Positions 1-8,752 are shown, counted from the first letter of the stretch. The stretch is 64,000 bases of DNA from Halalkalicoccus jeotgali B3 (GCF_000196895.1 NC_014299.1:248001-312000), one strand, 5' to 3'. Numbers and translations are program-made. Notes: generated by a model not told the origin, from the letters alone.

Positions 1-91
1 CATCGGCTGCATACGGTGCAGTGACTCGACCCTCACTTAGCATATCGAGTAGCGCCTCATCCGCCGGCCCTAAATCATCATCGCTGAGCAT
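1..91 (-). CDS. HTH regulator, N-terminal fragment (cut by window edge)
   Basis: The first 30 codons of a minus-strand gene are visible, starting from an ATG at 91 and running off the left edge. The peptide begins MLSDDDLGPADEALLDML and continues SEGRVTAPYAAD. This is the usual opening of haloarchaeal winged-helix proteins of the PhiH1-repressor/MarR-like kind, in which 'DxDxAILxLLxEGRxTPxxLA' leads into the recognition helix. The rest of the domain lies outside the window. The gene is divergent from the module at 282-2121, so the 190 bp between them should hold both promoters. Confidence 0.6.
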   Translation of the reverse strand, partial: MLSDDDLGPADEALLDMLSEGRVTAPYAAD

Positions 92-220
92 TCGATCTCA
101 GATAGGATTAATCTACCTGCACCTAAAGAGGCAATGGCTTAGTGTATAATCCTTGTTCTATATCCCATAGACCCTAAGGGTTAAGTAAGCATGATTCGTA
201 GACACAACTGAGCACGGGAT

Positions 221-240
221 GCCTCAGAAATCTCTGAGGC
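221..240. promoter_or_regulatory. Perfect inverted repeat upstream of the Cys-rich module
   Basis: Arms GCCTCAGA and TCTGAGGC are separated by AATC, giving 8-bp arms with a 4-nt loop. The repeat sits 41 bp before the ATG at 282. It is followed by a weaker repeat, GGTG...CACC. It could be an operator or a 5'-leader hairpin for the three-gene module. No T-tract follows, so it is a poor terminator for the divergent gene. Confidence 0.4.
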
Positions 241-281
241 CGGTGGTGATGACACCGACCTCTCGTGCTGGATAACCAGCA

Positions 282-488
282 ATGAGCACTAGCAACTCAA
301 CAGCAGAAAACAGTATCGCCTCCGAACAACCAAACCGAATCACCGGTCCCCACCACGAACCCCCGACAGTCGCCAACGCCACTACCTACTGGCGCTGCGA
401 GGCCTGCAATCGCGAATCCATCCGCGAGCAGGATCTCCACCGCGAGACCTTCCACGCCGCCGAGTGTGAGGTGGCCGAGCGATGCTGA
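282..488 (+). CDS. Small Cys/His protein, first gene of the repeat module
   Basis: A 68-residue protein with a polar, Ser/Asn/Thr-rich N-terminal half. The C-terminal half is WRCEACNRESIREQ, then DLHRETFHAAECEVAERC. One C-x2-C pair is followed by two His and two Cys, which suggests a single zinc site. Its stop codon overlaps the next ATG (ATGCTGA), so translational coupling to the 251-residue protein is likely. No function is recognised. A shorter open frame holds the same position, with a TAATG overlap, in the diverged module at 49546. I infer a zinc-binding accessory protein of the module. Confidence 0.55.
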   Translation: MSTSNSTAENSIASEQPNRITGPHHEPPTVANATTYWRCEACNRESIREQDLHRETFHAAECEVAERC

Positions 489-1237
489 CCGAAATCCCCA
501 CCAACAGTACCCAACTGTTCGCCGGCGCGCGCCTCTCCGACACCAACCCCGAGTGCACCGCCTGCAACCGAGTCCTTAGAGAAGGCGAACAGGTCACGAT
601 CTACGTCGCTCGCGAAGAAGACGCCCCCACGTTCGCCATCGAACGCTGCTACTGTCGTGAGTGCACCCCCGAGGAACTTACCAGCCCGACACTCGGCCTG
701 AGCGAACACCTCCTCCAAACCCGGCTCACCCGAACGCTGGACGTTCGCACCCAAAGCGAGTTCCCGACACTCGGCGAAATCATAACACTCGACACAAGCG
801 CCCCGAGCCAAGGTACTGCCGAAGCCCACAACGAAGACCCTCCGACAGCACTCCTCCGGGACACGCACATCCAGAACCCCGCCAGCGCCGTCTATCACAT
901 CGACGACGGGGAGGGTCAGCCGCTGTGTAACTGCACTAGCGACGCCCAGTACACGCCCGTTCCACTCGCGGAAGCCGAGGCAAGCACAGCCCGCCAATGC
1001 GGGAACTGCCAGATCGCCCGCGAGGGCGAACAGGCAACCCAGCCCTGTCCCCACTGCAACGTTCAGGTTGGGATGAGCGCGTGGCCCCAACACGTCCGGG
1101 CCTGTACGGGTGATCCCACTGACGCCGCCGAGGAGACTGATCCCGACGGCGACCCTGTAATCACCCAGACCCAGCGCGCCACCAGTCCGGCCACACGCAC
1201 GGGCGCTCGCACACAGCTCCACCAAAGCCAGGAGTAA
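482..1237 (+). CDS. Multi-site cysteine-rich protein of the repeat module (copy A)
   Basis: A 251-residue acidic protein with several likely zinc sites: C25-x2-C28 and C56-x-C58-x2-C61 in the N-terminal domain, C149-x-C151 and C173-x2-C176 in the middle, and a terminal C189-x2-C192...H204...C208 finger. A homologue at 49653-50324 keeps the same plan: SPTLGxSEHLL after the first domain, 'tyHIe..eqxPLCNCsxd.eYTxV' in the middle, and a CxxC pair after it. The homologue lacks the last finger. In both loci a coiled-coil/winged-helix gene follows after about 160-180 bp of related DNA. I do not recognise a named family. The conserved pairing suggests the two products act together, probably in DNA binding or in control of the module. 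Confidence 0.7.
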   Translation: MLTEIPTNSTQLFAGARLSDTNPECTACNRVLREGEQVTIYVAREEDAPTFAIERCYCRECTPEELTSPTLGLSEHLLQTRLTRTLDVRTQSEFPTLGEIITLDTSAPSQGTAEAHNEDPPTALLRDTHIQNPASAVYHIDDGEGQPLCNCTSDAQYTPVPLAEAEASTARQCGNCQIAREGEQATQPCPHCNVQVGMSAWPQHVRACTGDPTDAAEETDPDGDPVITQTQRATSPATRTGARTQLHQSQE

Positions 1238-1413
1238 CCCGCGCCAGCAATGGGCGGGCTCTCACACAGCGCCAGCGCTGCACGCCCATCGAGAGCCCTG
1301 CCTGTCCCAGTCCTTGTCTTGAGTGTAGGTACGGCCACGCAGCCACGCGTTCGGATCGTTCGCCAGCCACGAGACGGGTCCGATCGTCTCACTTGCGACA
1401 CACCGCATTTCTA
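1238..1413 (+). promoter_or_regulatory. Conserved spacer between Cys-rich and coiled-coil genes
   Basis: This non-coding spacer recurs, with substitutions, before the coiled-coil gene at 28462, before the truncated copy at 37702 and, more weakly, before 50482. Shared blocks include 'cagcgctgcacgcccatcga', 'cttgagtgtaggtacggcca' and a terminal 'cgatcgtctcac'. An inverted repeat lies at 1371-1390 with arms GAGACG and CGTCTC, 24 bp before the ATG. The right arm CGTCTC is kept in all four copies and the left arm varies. Conservation outside any coding frame suggests a promoter or operator, or simply that the copies arose as one unit. Confidence 0.55.
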
Positions 1414-2121
1414 ATGACTGAACCCACAACGAGTACCGAGAGCACCGCCACCGACCAGCCTGCGACGACCGAGGAACCAACGCTCGAGTCCATCTCCGAA
1501 CAACTCGAAGCGCTCACCAATCGGGTCGAAGAACTCGAGGCCGAACTTAATCGCAAAGACGACCGGATTGAGGAGCTGGAAGCGGAGCTCACCGAGTACA
1601 AGCGTTTTGCCGGCTCGGAATTTGCTGACGTTCGCGGCCGGATCACCGACGTCGAAGACCAGATCCAAGAGTTAGAAACAACGCTCCAGGAGACGCCCAC
1701 GGAGACCACCACCGTTGCCGCCGAGGAGACTGGCTCCCAGACCACGACTACGGAGACACCGTTAGAACGCATCTGTACGCTTCCCGAGCACGTCGCCAAT
1801 CGCGAGCTCACGACCAATCAAAAACGTGCTCGCTTCATCGCACAGGACGTACAGGATTACGCCGAGAAGGCACCTGCTGGGCTCGTGCTCGATAGTCAGA
1901 CGATCGCGAAGGTCATCACTGCCGCCGAAGGGTCGAAGCCTCACACCCAAACTGTGGCCCGTGTCATGAACTTCCTCGAGAAGCTGGGGAAAGACGACGT
2001 TGAGCAAACCAAGCGTCGCGGGAAGAAGCTCGTCGTCATCGATGAGGAGGCGGCCGACCGCTATCACGATCGTTGTGACCGGGATATTGAGCAACCCCCC
2101 GCAGAAGACGTGATGTCCTAA
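1414..2121 (+). CDS. Coiled-coil/winged-helix protein of the repeat module (copy A, intact)
   Basis: With the ATG at 1414 the product has 235 residues; a TTG 21 bp upstream is less likely because the copies at 28462 and 37702 begin at the matching ATG. Residues 1-22 are Ser/Thr-rich. Residues 25-95 are a heptad-patterned coiled coil (EQLEALTNRVEELEAEL). Residues 95-117 are a Thr/Glu linker. Residues 118-225 are a compact basic domain with DSQTIAKVITAAEGSK and TKRRGKKLVV, which reads like a winged-helix DNA-binding fold. The family occurs at eight loci here: two near-identical intact copies, one diverged copy and five relics. Long stretches are nucleotide-identical to 28462-29166, so exchange between them was recent. 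Function unknown; dimerising DNA-binding protein is an inference. Confidence 0.75.
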   Translation: MTEPTTSTESTATDQPATTEEPTLESISEQLEALTNRVEELEAELNRKDDRIEELEAELTEYKRFAGSEFADVRGRITDVEDQIQELETTLQETPTETTTVAAEETGSQTTTTETPLERICTLPEHVANRELTTNQKRARFIAQDVQDYAEKAPAGLVLDSQTIAKVITAAEGSKPHTQTVARVMNFLEKLGKDDVEQTKRRGKKLVVIDEEAADRYHDRCDRDIEQPPAEDVMS

Positions 2122-2286
2122 CAACGGGACAACAACAGGGAGCATAGTTTGAACCAACCACCCCGGGTACGCCCTCCCGTCCTAGTTACAACTCCGAGCA
2201 GCCTCCTCCCGTTATAGTAGTAGTAAAGGGAGGAAAAACGGTTTCGTCGATTCTATCTTCGGAAGTATATCACACCACGGTGTGAT
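2122..2286 (+). repeat. 3'-flank repeat with palindrome (copy 1 of 4)
   Basis: After the stop codon comes a block also found after 9451 and 29166 and alone at 32225-32322. It contains CTAGTTACAACTCCGAGCAG, a CCTCCC...GGGAGG hairpin around repeated TAG trinucleotides, then 'aaaaacggtttcgtcg', and ends in ATCACACCACGGTGTGAT at 2269-2286, which has 8-bp arms and AC in the middle. All copies are in direct orientation. The CCTCCC hairpin followed by an A-rich run may act in transcription termination. The palindrome resembles a protein-binding or recombination site. Confidence 0.7.
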
Positions 2287-2293
2287 CAGAACC

Positions 2294-2343
2294 GACCTTG
2301 TGCAACGATCTCTCTCAGAGGAGTCGTTTTGTTGCACAAGGTC
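2294..2343. repeat. 50-bp inverted-repeat mini-element
   Basis: GACCTTGTGCAAC and GTTGCACAAGGTC face each other across about 24 bp, only 7 bp beyond the palindrome of the previous repeat. Related ends occur at 18756-18798 (CTTGTGCAACA/TGTTGCACAAG), as a single end at about 38994, and, with TTC for TGC, at 9652-9806. This looks like the joined terminal repeats of an insertion sequence that lost its interior, or a very short non-autonomous derivative. Confidence 0.5.
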
Positions 2344-2449
2344 AGAACTGCACTAGCAGCGCCGAGAGATACACAATCGAAAATCAGGTCATCACTATCG
2401 ACCGCAGCGGGTAATTCGGAGCCCGGCACAACAATGGTCCGTCGACGGG

Positions 2450-2585
2450 CCAACCATCAACTAGTCTTGACATTGGGAACGTTGAACGTGAATGACGGAT
2501 TTACGTCTGCCGATATTTCGGCCTGAACGGGAGTTCACGTCAAGTCCGGCGTTCACGCCAGGGTAGTTGAATCCTCACTAGTGTT
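2450..2585 (+). pseudogene. tnpB 3'-end relic
   Basis: The translation includes LGTLNVNDGFTSADIS, which matches the C-terminal tail of IS1341-type TnpB. The tnpB relic at 15541-16650 has SGTLNLSDDSSSAEF at the same place, and the two DNA segments align over roughly 120 bp. Nothing of the RuvC or zinc-ribbon regions remains upstream. This is the last trace of a decayed IS200/IS605-group element. Confidence 0.55.
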
Positions 2586-2688
2586 CCTCTGTATTTTTCA
2601 ACATGGTAGCTCTCAAACGAAGGTATCGAGATAGCTAAGATCGTGCACGGCAAGGGATTGTGTGGACGCCCCTACCCCTCCAGAATCG

Positions 2689-2856
2689 ATGTATCTCGTG
2701 AAAATTCCACAATACAGTGGTGAGCAGCAGACGCTTTATCGGACACGAGATGCTGCCGAAACTGCACAAGCCTGGTTCGAAGAGCATGGCTACGGACCAA
2801 TCCCAATTCATGAAGTCAGTGTGAATGCGGCATTCGATCCTCCAATAGACAAGTAA
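2689..2856 (+). CDS. Small hypothetical protein
   Basis: 55 residues from the ATG at 2689; a GTG at 2662 would add nine residues. The peptide MYLVKIPQYSGEQQTLYRT continues with RDAAETAQAWFEEHGYGPI. It has a strand-helix-strand pattern and haloarchaeal acidity. No cysteines, no membrane segment, no recognised family. No other gene lies close enough to suggest an operon. Confidence 0.4.
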   Translation: MYLVKIPQYSGEQQTLYRTRDAAETAQAWFEEHGYGPIPIHEVSVNAAFDPPIDK

Positions 2857-3222
2857 CCTATCCACCCACTAGCAAACCACGGCGTCTCGTTGTATTCGTC
2901 CTAGCCGCTGGTTCGTACTCTTCGATACGTAGATTCCACCGCCTCGCTGTCGACCGGATTATCGCACGTGTAATAGTCCTTATGAACGAAGAGAAAACAG
3001 TTGTACGGCGTCGTTCGTTTGCTGTACGTGATCTCGAGTACCCAGAAGCAATCCTCTAGTTATACTATCATATGTGGTGTAATAACAGTTCTTATCGGAC
3101 ACTACAGACCCTCTGTGTAAAGATTAGTTAATGATTCAATCAGAAGACACTTATTTATCGCTGGCAGAATGGAGCCCGATGGACAATCGAGAGCACCCCA
3201 CTATCCCAAACAAGATCCAACC
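2857..3222. other. No gene recognised
   Basis: About 365 bp without a convincing open frame on either strand. The last 150 bp are A+T-rich and should carry the promoter of the membrane-protein gene that follows. Confidence 0.4.
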
Positions 3223-3618
3223 ATGATGTGGCAAGATCTTATTTTCATGATCGGCAGTAGTCTCTCGATCGTATTTCTTGCTCCAACACTTCGTGATTCG
3301 GACGCTCAAGTTCCACTCGCAACAAGTGCTCCGTCGATGCTTATTGGCGGAGTCTACGCGTTCACGTTTGCAACACTTGGTATGACGTTTTCCGCTGCCA
3401 GGGCGCTCGCAGCCTGTGTTATGTGGACGCTTATCAGCTTCTTTCGTGCGCCGCGATCCCCCTATAACCAGTCCCGGACAATTGGGAGTAGCAGCGAACG
3501 AGTAGCGTTGTTTCTCATTGATGCCAAATACTGGTGCAAACGGAAACGTCACCAAGACACCGTTCCACCGGAATCGTATGTCTCAGATGACATATCATTC
3601 ACCCTTCACACTGGTTAA
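3223..3618 (+). CDS. Small haloarchaeal membrane protein
   Basis: Starting at the ATG at 3223 the protein is MMWQDLIFMIGSSLSIVFLA followed by PTLRDSDAQVPLATSAPSM. The frame is open back to an ATG at 3169, which would add 18 polar residues. One hydrophobic segment lies at about residues 4-22 and a second, interrupted by small residues, at about 40-70. A basic cytoplasmic-type tail follows. I recall this layout (WQDL..., APTLRD, TFATLGMTFSA) from many haloarchaeal genomes as an uncharacterised short membrane protein. The tail here is longer than I would expect and may be a diverged extension. Monocistronic as far as can be seen. Confidence 0.6.
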   Translation: MMWQDLIFMIGSSLSIVFLAPTLRDSDAQVPLATSAPSMLIGGVYAFTFATLGMTFSAARALAACVMWTLISFFRAPRSPYNQSRTIGSSSERVALFLIDAKYWCKRKRHQDTVPPESYVSDDISFTLHTG

Positions 3619-3857
3619 AAGTCCTATTGTTTTTGAGCAGCAGTGGGCCAACAACTCGTGAACACCATGGCCGGCATCGCTTGACGCCGAAGATACGGCC
3701 TCTGCCTTGAAGCTCGACGATGTCGATAGTCTCTGAAATGTTGGCTAATGAATCAGCGGCCTGCTTCCCGACTATTTCCGTCCAAAAAGGGTGATCTAGA
3801 TACCACCCACTAACGTCAATTAATTAACTTTATCTCCAATCACAGATATACAATCCC

Positions 3858-4085
3858 ATGGTCAACCACGATACTGATCCACACACACCTACCGAGGAAG
3901 CGATCCGGCAATTCGAAACAATTCGTCAGAGTGGAGAGGTCGATATGTTCGATAGGCAGGCCGTCCTCTCCGTTGCTGAACAAGAGGACATGGATGCACT
4001 CGCGGACGCTGCGAGCCGGCAAGACAGTTACGCAGCGATTCTTGACTACTATCGGGCCGGCGGTCGACCAGAAATCTCTGATTAG
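3858..4085 (+). CDS. Small haloarchaeal protein, paralogue of 43165-43335
   Basis: A 75-residue acidic protein. The core MFDRQAVLSVAEQEDMDALA and the C-terminal YRAGGRPE match the 56-residue protein at 43165 (MMDREAVLTLSEQREDMDAL ... YQRYGRPE). All-helical prediction by eye, no cysteines. A TATA-like AATTAACTTTA lies about 30 bp upstream of the ATG. The family has no function known to me. Two copies in one window suggest it is carried and duplicated with accessory DNA. Confidence 0.55.
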   Translation: MVNHDTDPHTPTEEAIRQFETIRQSGEVDMFDRQAVLSVAEQEDMDALADAASRQDSYAAILDYYRAGGRPEISD

Positions 4086-4299
4086 ATGAACGGATACAGT
4101 CTAAATAATGAACTGGAAAAAGACGTGATCAAACAGATGGAATACTAGGACAGGAGGCTTGTGGCTATCGCTGAGAAGCGACTTTCTGAGAACTAACTCA
4201 TACACATACATAATTGCAACTAACTAACAAGACGGATGTAATTATTACGGGTGCTTAATGAGCAGATGATACGAAAAATCTATTTGTAGTTAGCGTAAG

Positions 4300-6906
4300 A
4301 TGTTTCACCTCCACATGGCAGATGATAACTCATCTCAACAGGGGAGAGAAGCAGATCAACTCGGCACATGGCCACTCTCACGCCGTGCATTCGGCGGACT
4401 TACTGCCGGTACGCTCGGAGCGATCCAGCTGGGGGGGTTGGCCGCTGCTGCCACCAAAAACACGCCAGAGAAGCACGACTCAATCTGTTACGAAGTCGAG
4501 GGATTAAAAGAATCCGCGGAGATTCTCGTCGATCAGTGGGGTGTGCCCCACATGTACGCCGAGGATGTCCAAGACGTCGCGTTCGTACAGGGATTCAACG
4601 CTGCGCGCGATCGCCTCTGGCAGATTGATCTTTGGCGCCGGCGTTCGTCAGGCGAACTGTCCGAGGTATTTGGTGAGGAATGGATCGAGCACGATCGTGG
4701 TGCGCACCTCTTCAGCTATCGCGGTGATATCGATGAGGAGTGGGACGCCTACGGGCCCGATGCAGAAACTATCGCCACCGGGTTTGCCAACGGCGTTAAC
4801 GCGTTCATCGATCAAACCGAAGAGAATTCTGATCTGCTGCCAGTCGAGTTCAAGGCACTCGATTACGAACCACGACGCTGGGAACCAGAAGACATCGTTC
4901 GGATGCGTGTCCATGCGATTACGCTCAACGTCTCAAGTGAGGTCCAACGAGCGATCACGCTCCGGGAGTTCGGCGAGGATGTCGAACGGGTCCGCCAGTG
5001 GCTCAACCCCGAAGATTGGGAAATCGAAATCCCGGATGGACTCGATCTCGATCTCATTCCTGAAGATGTTCTCGATGTTTTTGAGGCGGCGACCATGTCC
5101 CATACGAGTGTTTCATTCGACGAGGACGACATTCGGAATCCCGAGGTACTTGACGATCTCTCGGTCCTCACGAACAGTGGCGGTTCGACTGGTACGGATC
5201 CGTCTGGCAAATCGGATCAGATGAACGAGAAAGAGGAGATCCCATCTGCAAGTAACAACTGGGTGGTCGGACCCGAACTCACTGAAACAGGGCGGCCGAT
5301 TCTCGCGAACGACCCGCACCGCGCTCACAACGTTCCCTCACTGCGATATATCGCGCATATCAGCTCCCCTGAATTTGACGTCATTGGAGCGGGCGAGCCG
5401 GGGCTTCCGGGGATTTCGATCGGTCACAACGGGAATACAGCGTTCGGACTCACGATCTTCTATATCGACCAGCAAGATCTGTATGTCTATGAGACGAACC
5501 CAGATGATCCAAACGAGTACCGCTACGAGGACGACTGGGAGTCCATGGACGTGGAAACGGAAACGTTCGAGATCAGAGACGGCGAGGATCAAGAAGTCGA
5601 ACTGAAGTTCACTCAACATGGGCCGGTGATTTACGAGGATCCCGACGAGAATATCGCATTCGCGGTCCGAACTGTCTGGACAGATCCCGGCACGACGGCC
5701 TACTTCGGTGGGATTGGATATATGCGTGCTGAGAATATTGATGAGTTCCAAGACGCAATGGAGGGCGAACTCACACCAGGCATGCAGGGATGGGGCGCGC
5801 CGCCGGAGAATCAAGTTGCTGCCGACACGGATGGAAATATCGGATGGTTCCCAGGCGGGAGAACACCCGTTCGGCCCAACTGGGATGGGTTGCTACCAGT
5901 CCCTGGGGACGGCCGCTATGAGTGGGATGGCTACCAACATCAGTCCAATCTACCACGAGAGGTCAATCCTGATCGAGGTTGGATTGCGACCGCTAACCAC
6001 TTCAATCTCCCTGACGACTATCCGGTAGACGATCCGCCAATCGGCTTTGAGTGGGTAGCGCCATATCGGTACCAGCGAATCGCAGAAGTTCTCAGCGAAT
6101 TTGACGAGGAGAATACGCACTCGCTTGAGGATTCGACTGACCTTCAGACGGATTTCCTCTCAATTCCCATTCGGATCATTACCGAAGCGCTTGCTGAAAC
6201 CGACCCGAATGAAGATCGGTTGGTCGAAGCTCGCGACTGGCTTACAGCGTGGGATGCTGTTCTTGATGCTGATTCGGGCGAGGCAGCCTTGGCAGAAGTC
6301 TGGTTCGAGAAGCACCTCCAAGAAGCAGTGACCATTGAACTCATCGGGAAAGAGGCGTTTGATCACATTGGGACGGGTGATGTCCGCGTCCTTCTTGAGG
6401 CAGTTGAGGAGCCCGAGCAACGCTTCGGCAATGATCCAGTTGCCACTCGTGATGAGCTGTTACTTTCGACACTTGCTGATGCACTTGATGAGGTTGAGGA
6501 GTTACTTGGCGAGAATCGAGATGAGTGGGCATGGGGTGACTTGAAGAAGGCGTTCTTCGAGCATGCAATGTCGTCTGGTGTCGATGAAGAGGCTGCCGAA
6601 TCGCTAAACGTTGGACCAGAGCCAATGGGAGGAAGCGGGTACACCGTATGGAACGCCAACTACAACGATGACTTCCAATTGACCTCTGGCGCATCGTGGC
6701 GGATGGTTATCGATGTTGGCGGATGGGATAATTCACTGGCAATGAGTGTGCCTGGTCAATCTGGTGATCCTGAAAGCCCGTTCTACGACAACCTACTCGA
6801 AATGTTCGTCAACGGTGAGTACTTCCCACTACTCTATACCCGTGAGGCTATTCAAGACGCTTGTACGAAGAAAATCGAACTCGCCCCACAAGCCACGGAT
6901 GATTAA
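4300..6906 (+). CDS. Penicillin acylase family amidohydrolase, Tat-exported
   Basis: 868 residues with an N-terminal Tat signal (LSRRAFGGLTAGTLG at about 26-40). An ATG five codons in may be the true start. The family is made as one chain, then cut autocatalytically so that a Ser becomes the N-terminal nucleophile of the beta subunit. Here that is Ser318 in PSASNNWVVGPE. Beta-subunit marks follow: ANDPHRAHNVPSLRY, GLPGISIGHNGNTAFGLT and a late GGSGYTVWNANY. The alpha part carries DQWGVPHMYAED and GFNAARDRLWQIDLWRR. Family members hydrolyse beta-lactam side chains, acyl-homoserine lactones or other N-acyl amides; the substrate cannot be told from sequence. No operon partner. It is one of several amide-hydrolysing enzymes in the window. 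Confidence 0.9.
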   Translation: MFHLHMADDNSSQQGREADQLGTWPLSRRAFGGLTAGTLGAIQLGGLAAAATKNTPEKHDSICYEVEGLKESAEILVDQWGVPHMYAEDVQDVAFVQGFNAARDRLWQIDLWRRRSSGELSEVFGEEWIEHDRGAHLFSYRGDIDEEWDAYGPDAETIATGFANGVNAFIDQTEENSDLLPVEFKALDYEPRRWEPEDIVRMRVHAITLNVSSEVQRAITLREFGEDVERVRQWLNPEDWEIEIPDGLDLDLIPEDVLDVFEAATMSHTSVSFDEDDIRNPEVLDDLSVLTNSGGSTGTDPSGKSDQMNEKEEIPSASNNWVVGPELTETGRPILANDPHRAHNVPSLRYIAHISSPEFDVIGAGEPGLPGISIGHNGNTAFGLTIFYIDQQDLYVYETNPDDPNEYRYEDDWESMDVETETFEIRDGEDQEVELKFTQHGPVIYEDPDENIAFAVRTVWTDPGTTAYFGGIGYMRAENIDEFQDAMEGELTPGMQGWGAPPENQVAADTDGNIGWFPGGRTPVRPNWDGLLPVPGDGRYEWDGYQHQSNLPREVNPDRGWIATANHFNLPDDYPVDDPPIGFEWVAPYRYQRIAEVLSEFDEENTHSLEDSTDLQTDFLSIPIRIITEALAETDPNEDRLVEARDWLTAWDAVLDADSGEAALAEVWFEKHLQEAVTIELIGKEAFDHIGTGDVRVLLEAVEEPEQRFGNDPVATRDELLLSTLADALDEVEELLGENRDEWAWGDLKKAFFEHAMSSGVDEEAAESLNVGPEPMGGSGYTVWNANYNDDFQLTSGASWRMVIDVGGWDNSLAMSVPGQSGDPESPFYDNLLEMFVNGEYFPLLYTREAIQDACTKKIELAPQATDD

Positions 6907-6997
6907 AAGAGAGTAGCGAAGGGTAGAACATAGATTTTCTTTTCATAATATTAAACTTGAATACAAACACTTTGTCAACTCCGAGTTCGCCAACGAT

Positions 6998-8216
6998 GTG
7001 ACGACCTCGCGGAAAACCACTGCCACGAAAACGCTCGAAGCTACCCTTGCTCCGCCCACTACGGGCAAAGAGCAACGACTTCAGCGAACCGTGGCGACGT
7101 ACCGCCGCGCTCTCTCCGAAGCGTTTGAGAGTGGCGCGGATACGCAATCGGCAGTCAACGATGTCGTTACCGGCTACGATCTCACGTCCTACGCGAAGGA
7201 CGCGCTCAAGAACTACGTCCCGAATCTTCGGCGGACGCACAACGCCCGCGAGATTCAGGATGATCACCCTGTTCGCTTCACGAATCGTGGATGGTCGTTT
7301 GACCACTCCAAGGAGCGCGAACACGAGTTCTGCTGGCGCGTTCCACAAGCCGGTCGTGGGAACGCCTTCTGGATTCCGCTTTGTATCAATCCTAAACAAC
7401 GCGAGTTGTAGGGTGATTTGTTCGCCGGGAACGTGACGGTCGGTGAGTTCCGGCTGCAAGAGCACCGAACGAACTGGGTGCTCCACGTCACTGTCGATTA
7501 CACCGTCGCGGAGCCAGAGCAGTCGGACGACCCGACACCTGTCGGGTTCGACATCGGCGAATCCAAGCTCCTGACGGGCTGTGCCTGTCAGGACGGGACT
7601 CCAACCCAACCGTACCCTCGGAAAGGAAATGCATACGACGCTGAAACGCCTTCAAGAGCGTGACGCCGAACAATGGCGAGTAGACGAGCGTTTCGACCAC
7701 TATCAAAACACGCTCACGGACATCGTGGAGACGGCGTCCAGAGAAGCCGTCGAATACGCCCGCCGGTTCGACTCGCCGGTTATCGTTCTCGAAGATCTCT
7801 CGTATATCCGCGAACATCTCGATTACGGCAAGTGGATGAATCGCCGCTTCCACAATTGGGCGTTCGCACGCCTCACCGACCGAATCGAGGACAAGGCGGT
7901 CGACGCCGGTATCCCAGTTCAATTCGTGAACCCGGCGTACACGTCGAAAATGTGTCACGCTTGCGGTCACATCGGTCGGCGCGGATCGCAAGCCGAGTTC
8001 CGCTGTACGTATAGTGATTGTTGGGTTTCGGAGTACCAAGCGGACATCAACGCGGCGGCGAACATCGCCGGTCGCGTCAACCCGTGGGGAGAGAGCCTGC
8101 CTTGGAAATCGGTAGGCGATGACTCGCCTCAGGATGGGAGCACCCTTGACAGTGCCACAGCCCGCCCCGAGCCGAGTGCGAAACCCGCACAGACGACGCT
8201 CAGAGAGTGGGGCTGA
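6998..8216 (+). pseudogene. tnpB: IS1341-type tnpB, disrupted
   Basis: Starts at a GTG at 6998 and reads as an IS200/IS605-group TnpB. An in-frame TAG interrupts it at 7409-7411, and a small deletion/frameshift near 7590-7625 moves the rest into another frame. The RuvC-like residues can still be placed: Asp in GFDIGE (codon 7550), Glu in VLEDLSYIRE (7791) and Asp in YQADINAAANIAG (8043). A zinc ribbon (CHAC ... C) precedes the last one. No tnpA lies nearby. The gene cannot make a full protein, but its right-end hairpins persist at 8237-8292. Confidence 0.9.
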
Positions 8217-8236
8217 AACCTCTCCAGTAGCAGGCT

Positions 8237-8292
8237 GGATTCCCCATGCTGGGGATTCCACGCCCTTTAGGGCGTGCGAGGATGTCAATCGA
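8237..8292 (+). other. tnpB right-end hairpins (possible omega-RNA scaffold)
   Basis: Two hairpins in tandem: GGATTCCCC/GGGGATTCC around ATGCT at 8237-8259, with one mismatch, and CACGCCC/GGGCGTG around TTTA at 8259-8276. GAGGATGTCAAT follows, where the element normally ends. In this family the 3' end of the tnpB transcript forms the guide RNA and the bases just past the element act as the guide. With tnpB broken, any such RNA would need a TnpB from elsewhere. Confidence 0.6.
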
Positions 8293-8390
8293 CAGTACTA
8301 GGCTGGTCAGAAAGAACTGGCCAGTTGACTTGATAGGATACCATTCAATAGAAGTCTACCATTGGTCGAGATGAGAATTGAACACTGCCC

Positions 8391-8573
8391 TCACGCATCC
8401 GATTCAGGATCGGGATTTGGCGTCCTGAAGCCGTCTCGGTAGCAGGGCCAACAGGAGAGATCATTGAACGTCGGGAGACACTCACAGTCCGCCGGGCGAG
8501 GATCTGCTTGTTGCTCCCACCGCGGTACGCGCTCAAGTGATGTTAGCTCGGACGGCATTTTTTCTGAGCTCAT
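8391..8573 (-). CDS. Small cysteine-containing protein, second gene of pair
   Basis: 60 residues, starting inside the stop of the gene at 8570-8752 (ATGA overlap), so the two are surely co-translated. The core PADCECLPTFNDLSCWPCYRD has Cys-x-Cys and Cys-x2-Cys pairs, which suggests one zinc site. Haloarchaea encode many such CPxCG-like mini-proteins, mostly uncharacterised. The reading continues to NPDPES near the C-terminus. Confidence 0.6.
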   Translation of the reverse strand: MSSEKMPSELTSLERVPRWEQQADPRPADCECLPTFNDLSCWPCYRDGFRTPNPDPESDA

Positions 8574-8752
8574 GAACTCACCCCCAAATAGAGTTGGCGG
8601 CAGGAGCGACAGAGCGGGGATGGTTCGCCAAACGCCTGCACGAGCTGCACGTCTTCACAGCTAAAGCAGTTCGGGGCACGACAGACCCGCTGGTCATGGT
8701 CGTGATCGCGCCTCTGTTCTCTGTACGATGGTGATTTGGCGTTCGTGCTCAT
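8570..8752 (-). CDS. Small zinc-finger protein, first gene of pair
   Basis: 60 residues. The N-terminal half is charged (YREQRRDHDHDQR). The C-terminal half is CRAPNCFSCEDVQLVQAFG then EPSPLCRSCRQLYLG, giving C-x4-C-x2-C and C-x2-C groups that make a treble-clef-like zinc site plausible. Translation couples to the next gene by ATGA. Role unknown; nucleic-acid or protein interaction is a common guess for this class. Confidence 0.65.
   Translation of the reverse strand: MSTNAKSPSYREQRRDHDHDQRVCRAPNCFSCEDVQLVQAFGEPSPLCRSCRQLYLGVSS

Noticed and set aside
386-1225. Long minus-strand frame (279 codons) opposite the Cys-rich gene
   Set aside because: It is a codon-bias shadow: the plus-strand gene has a coupled start, clear CxxC motifs and a homologue at 49653; the antisense product has no natural composition.
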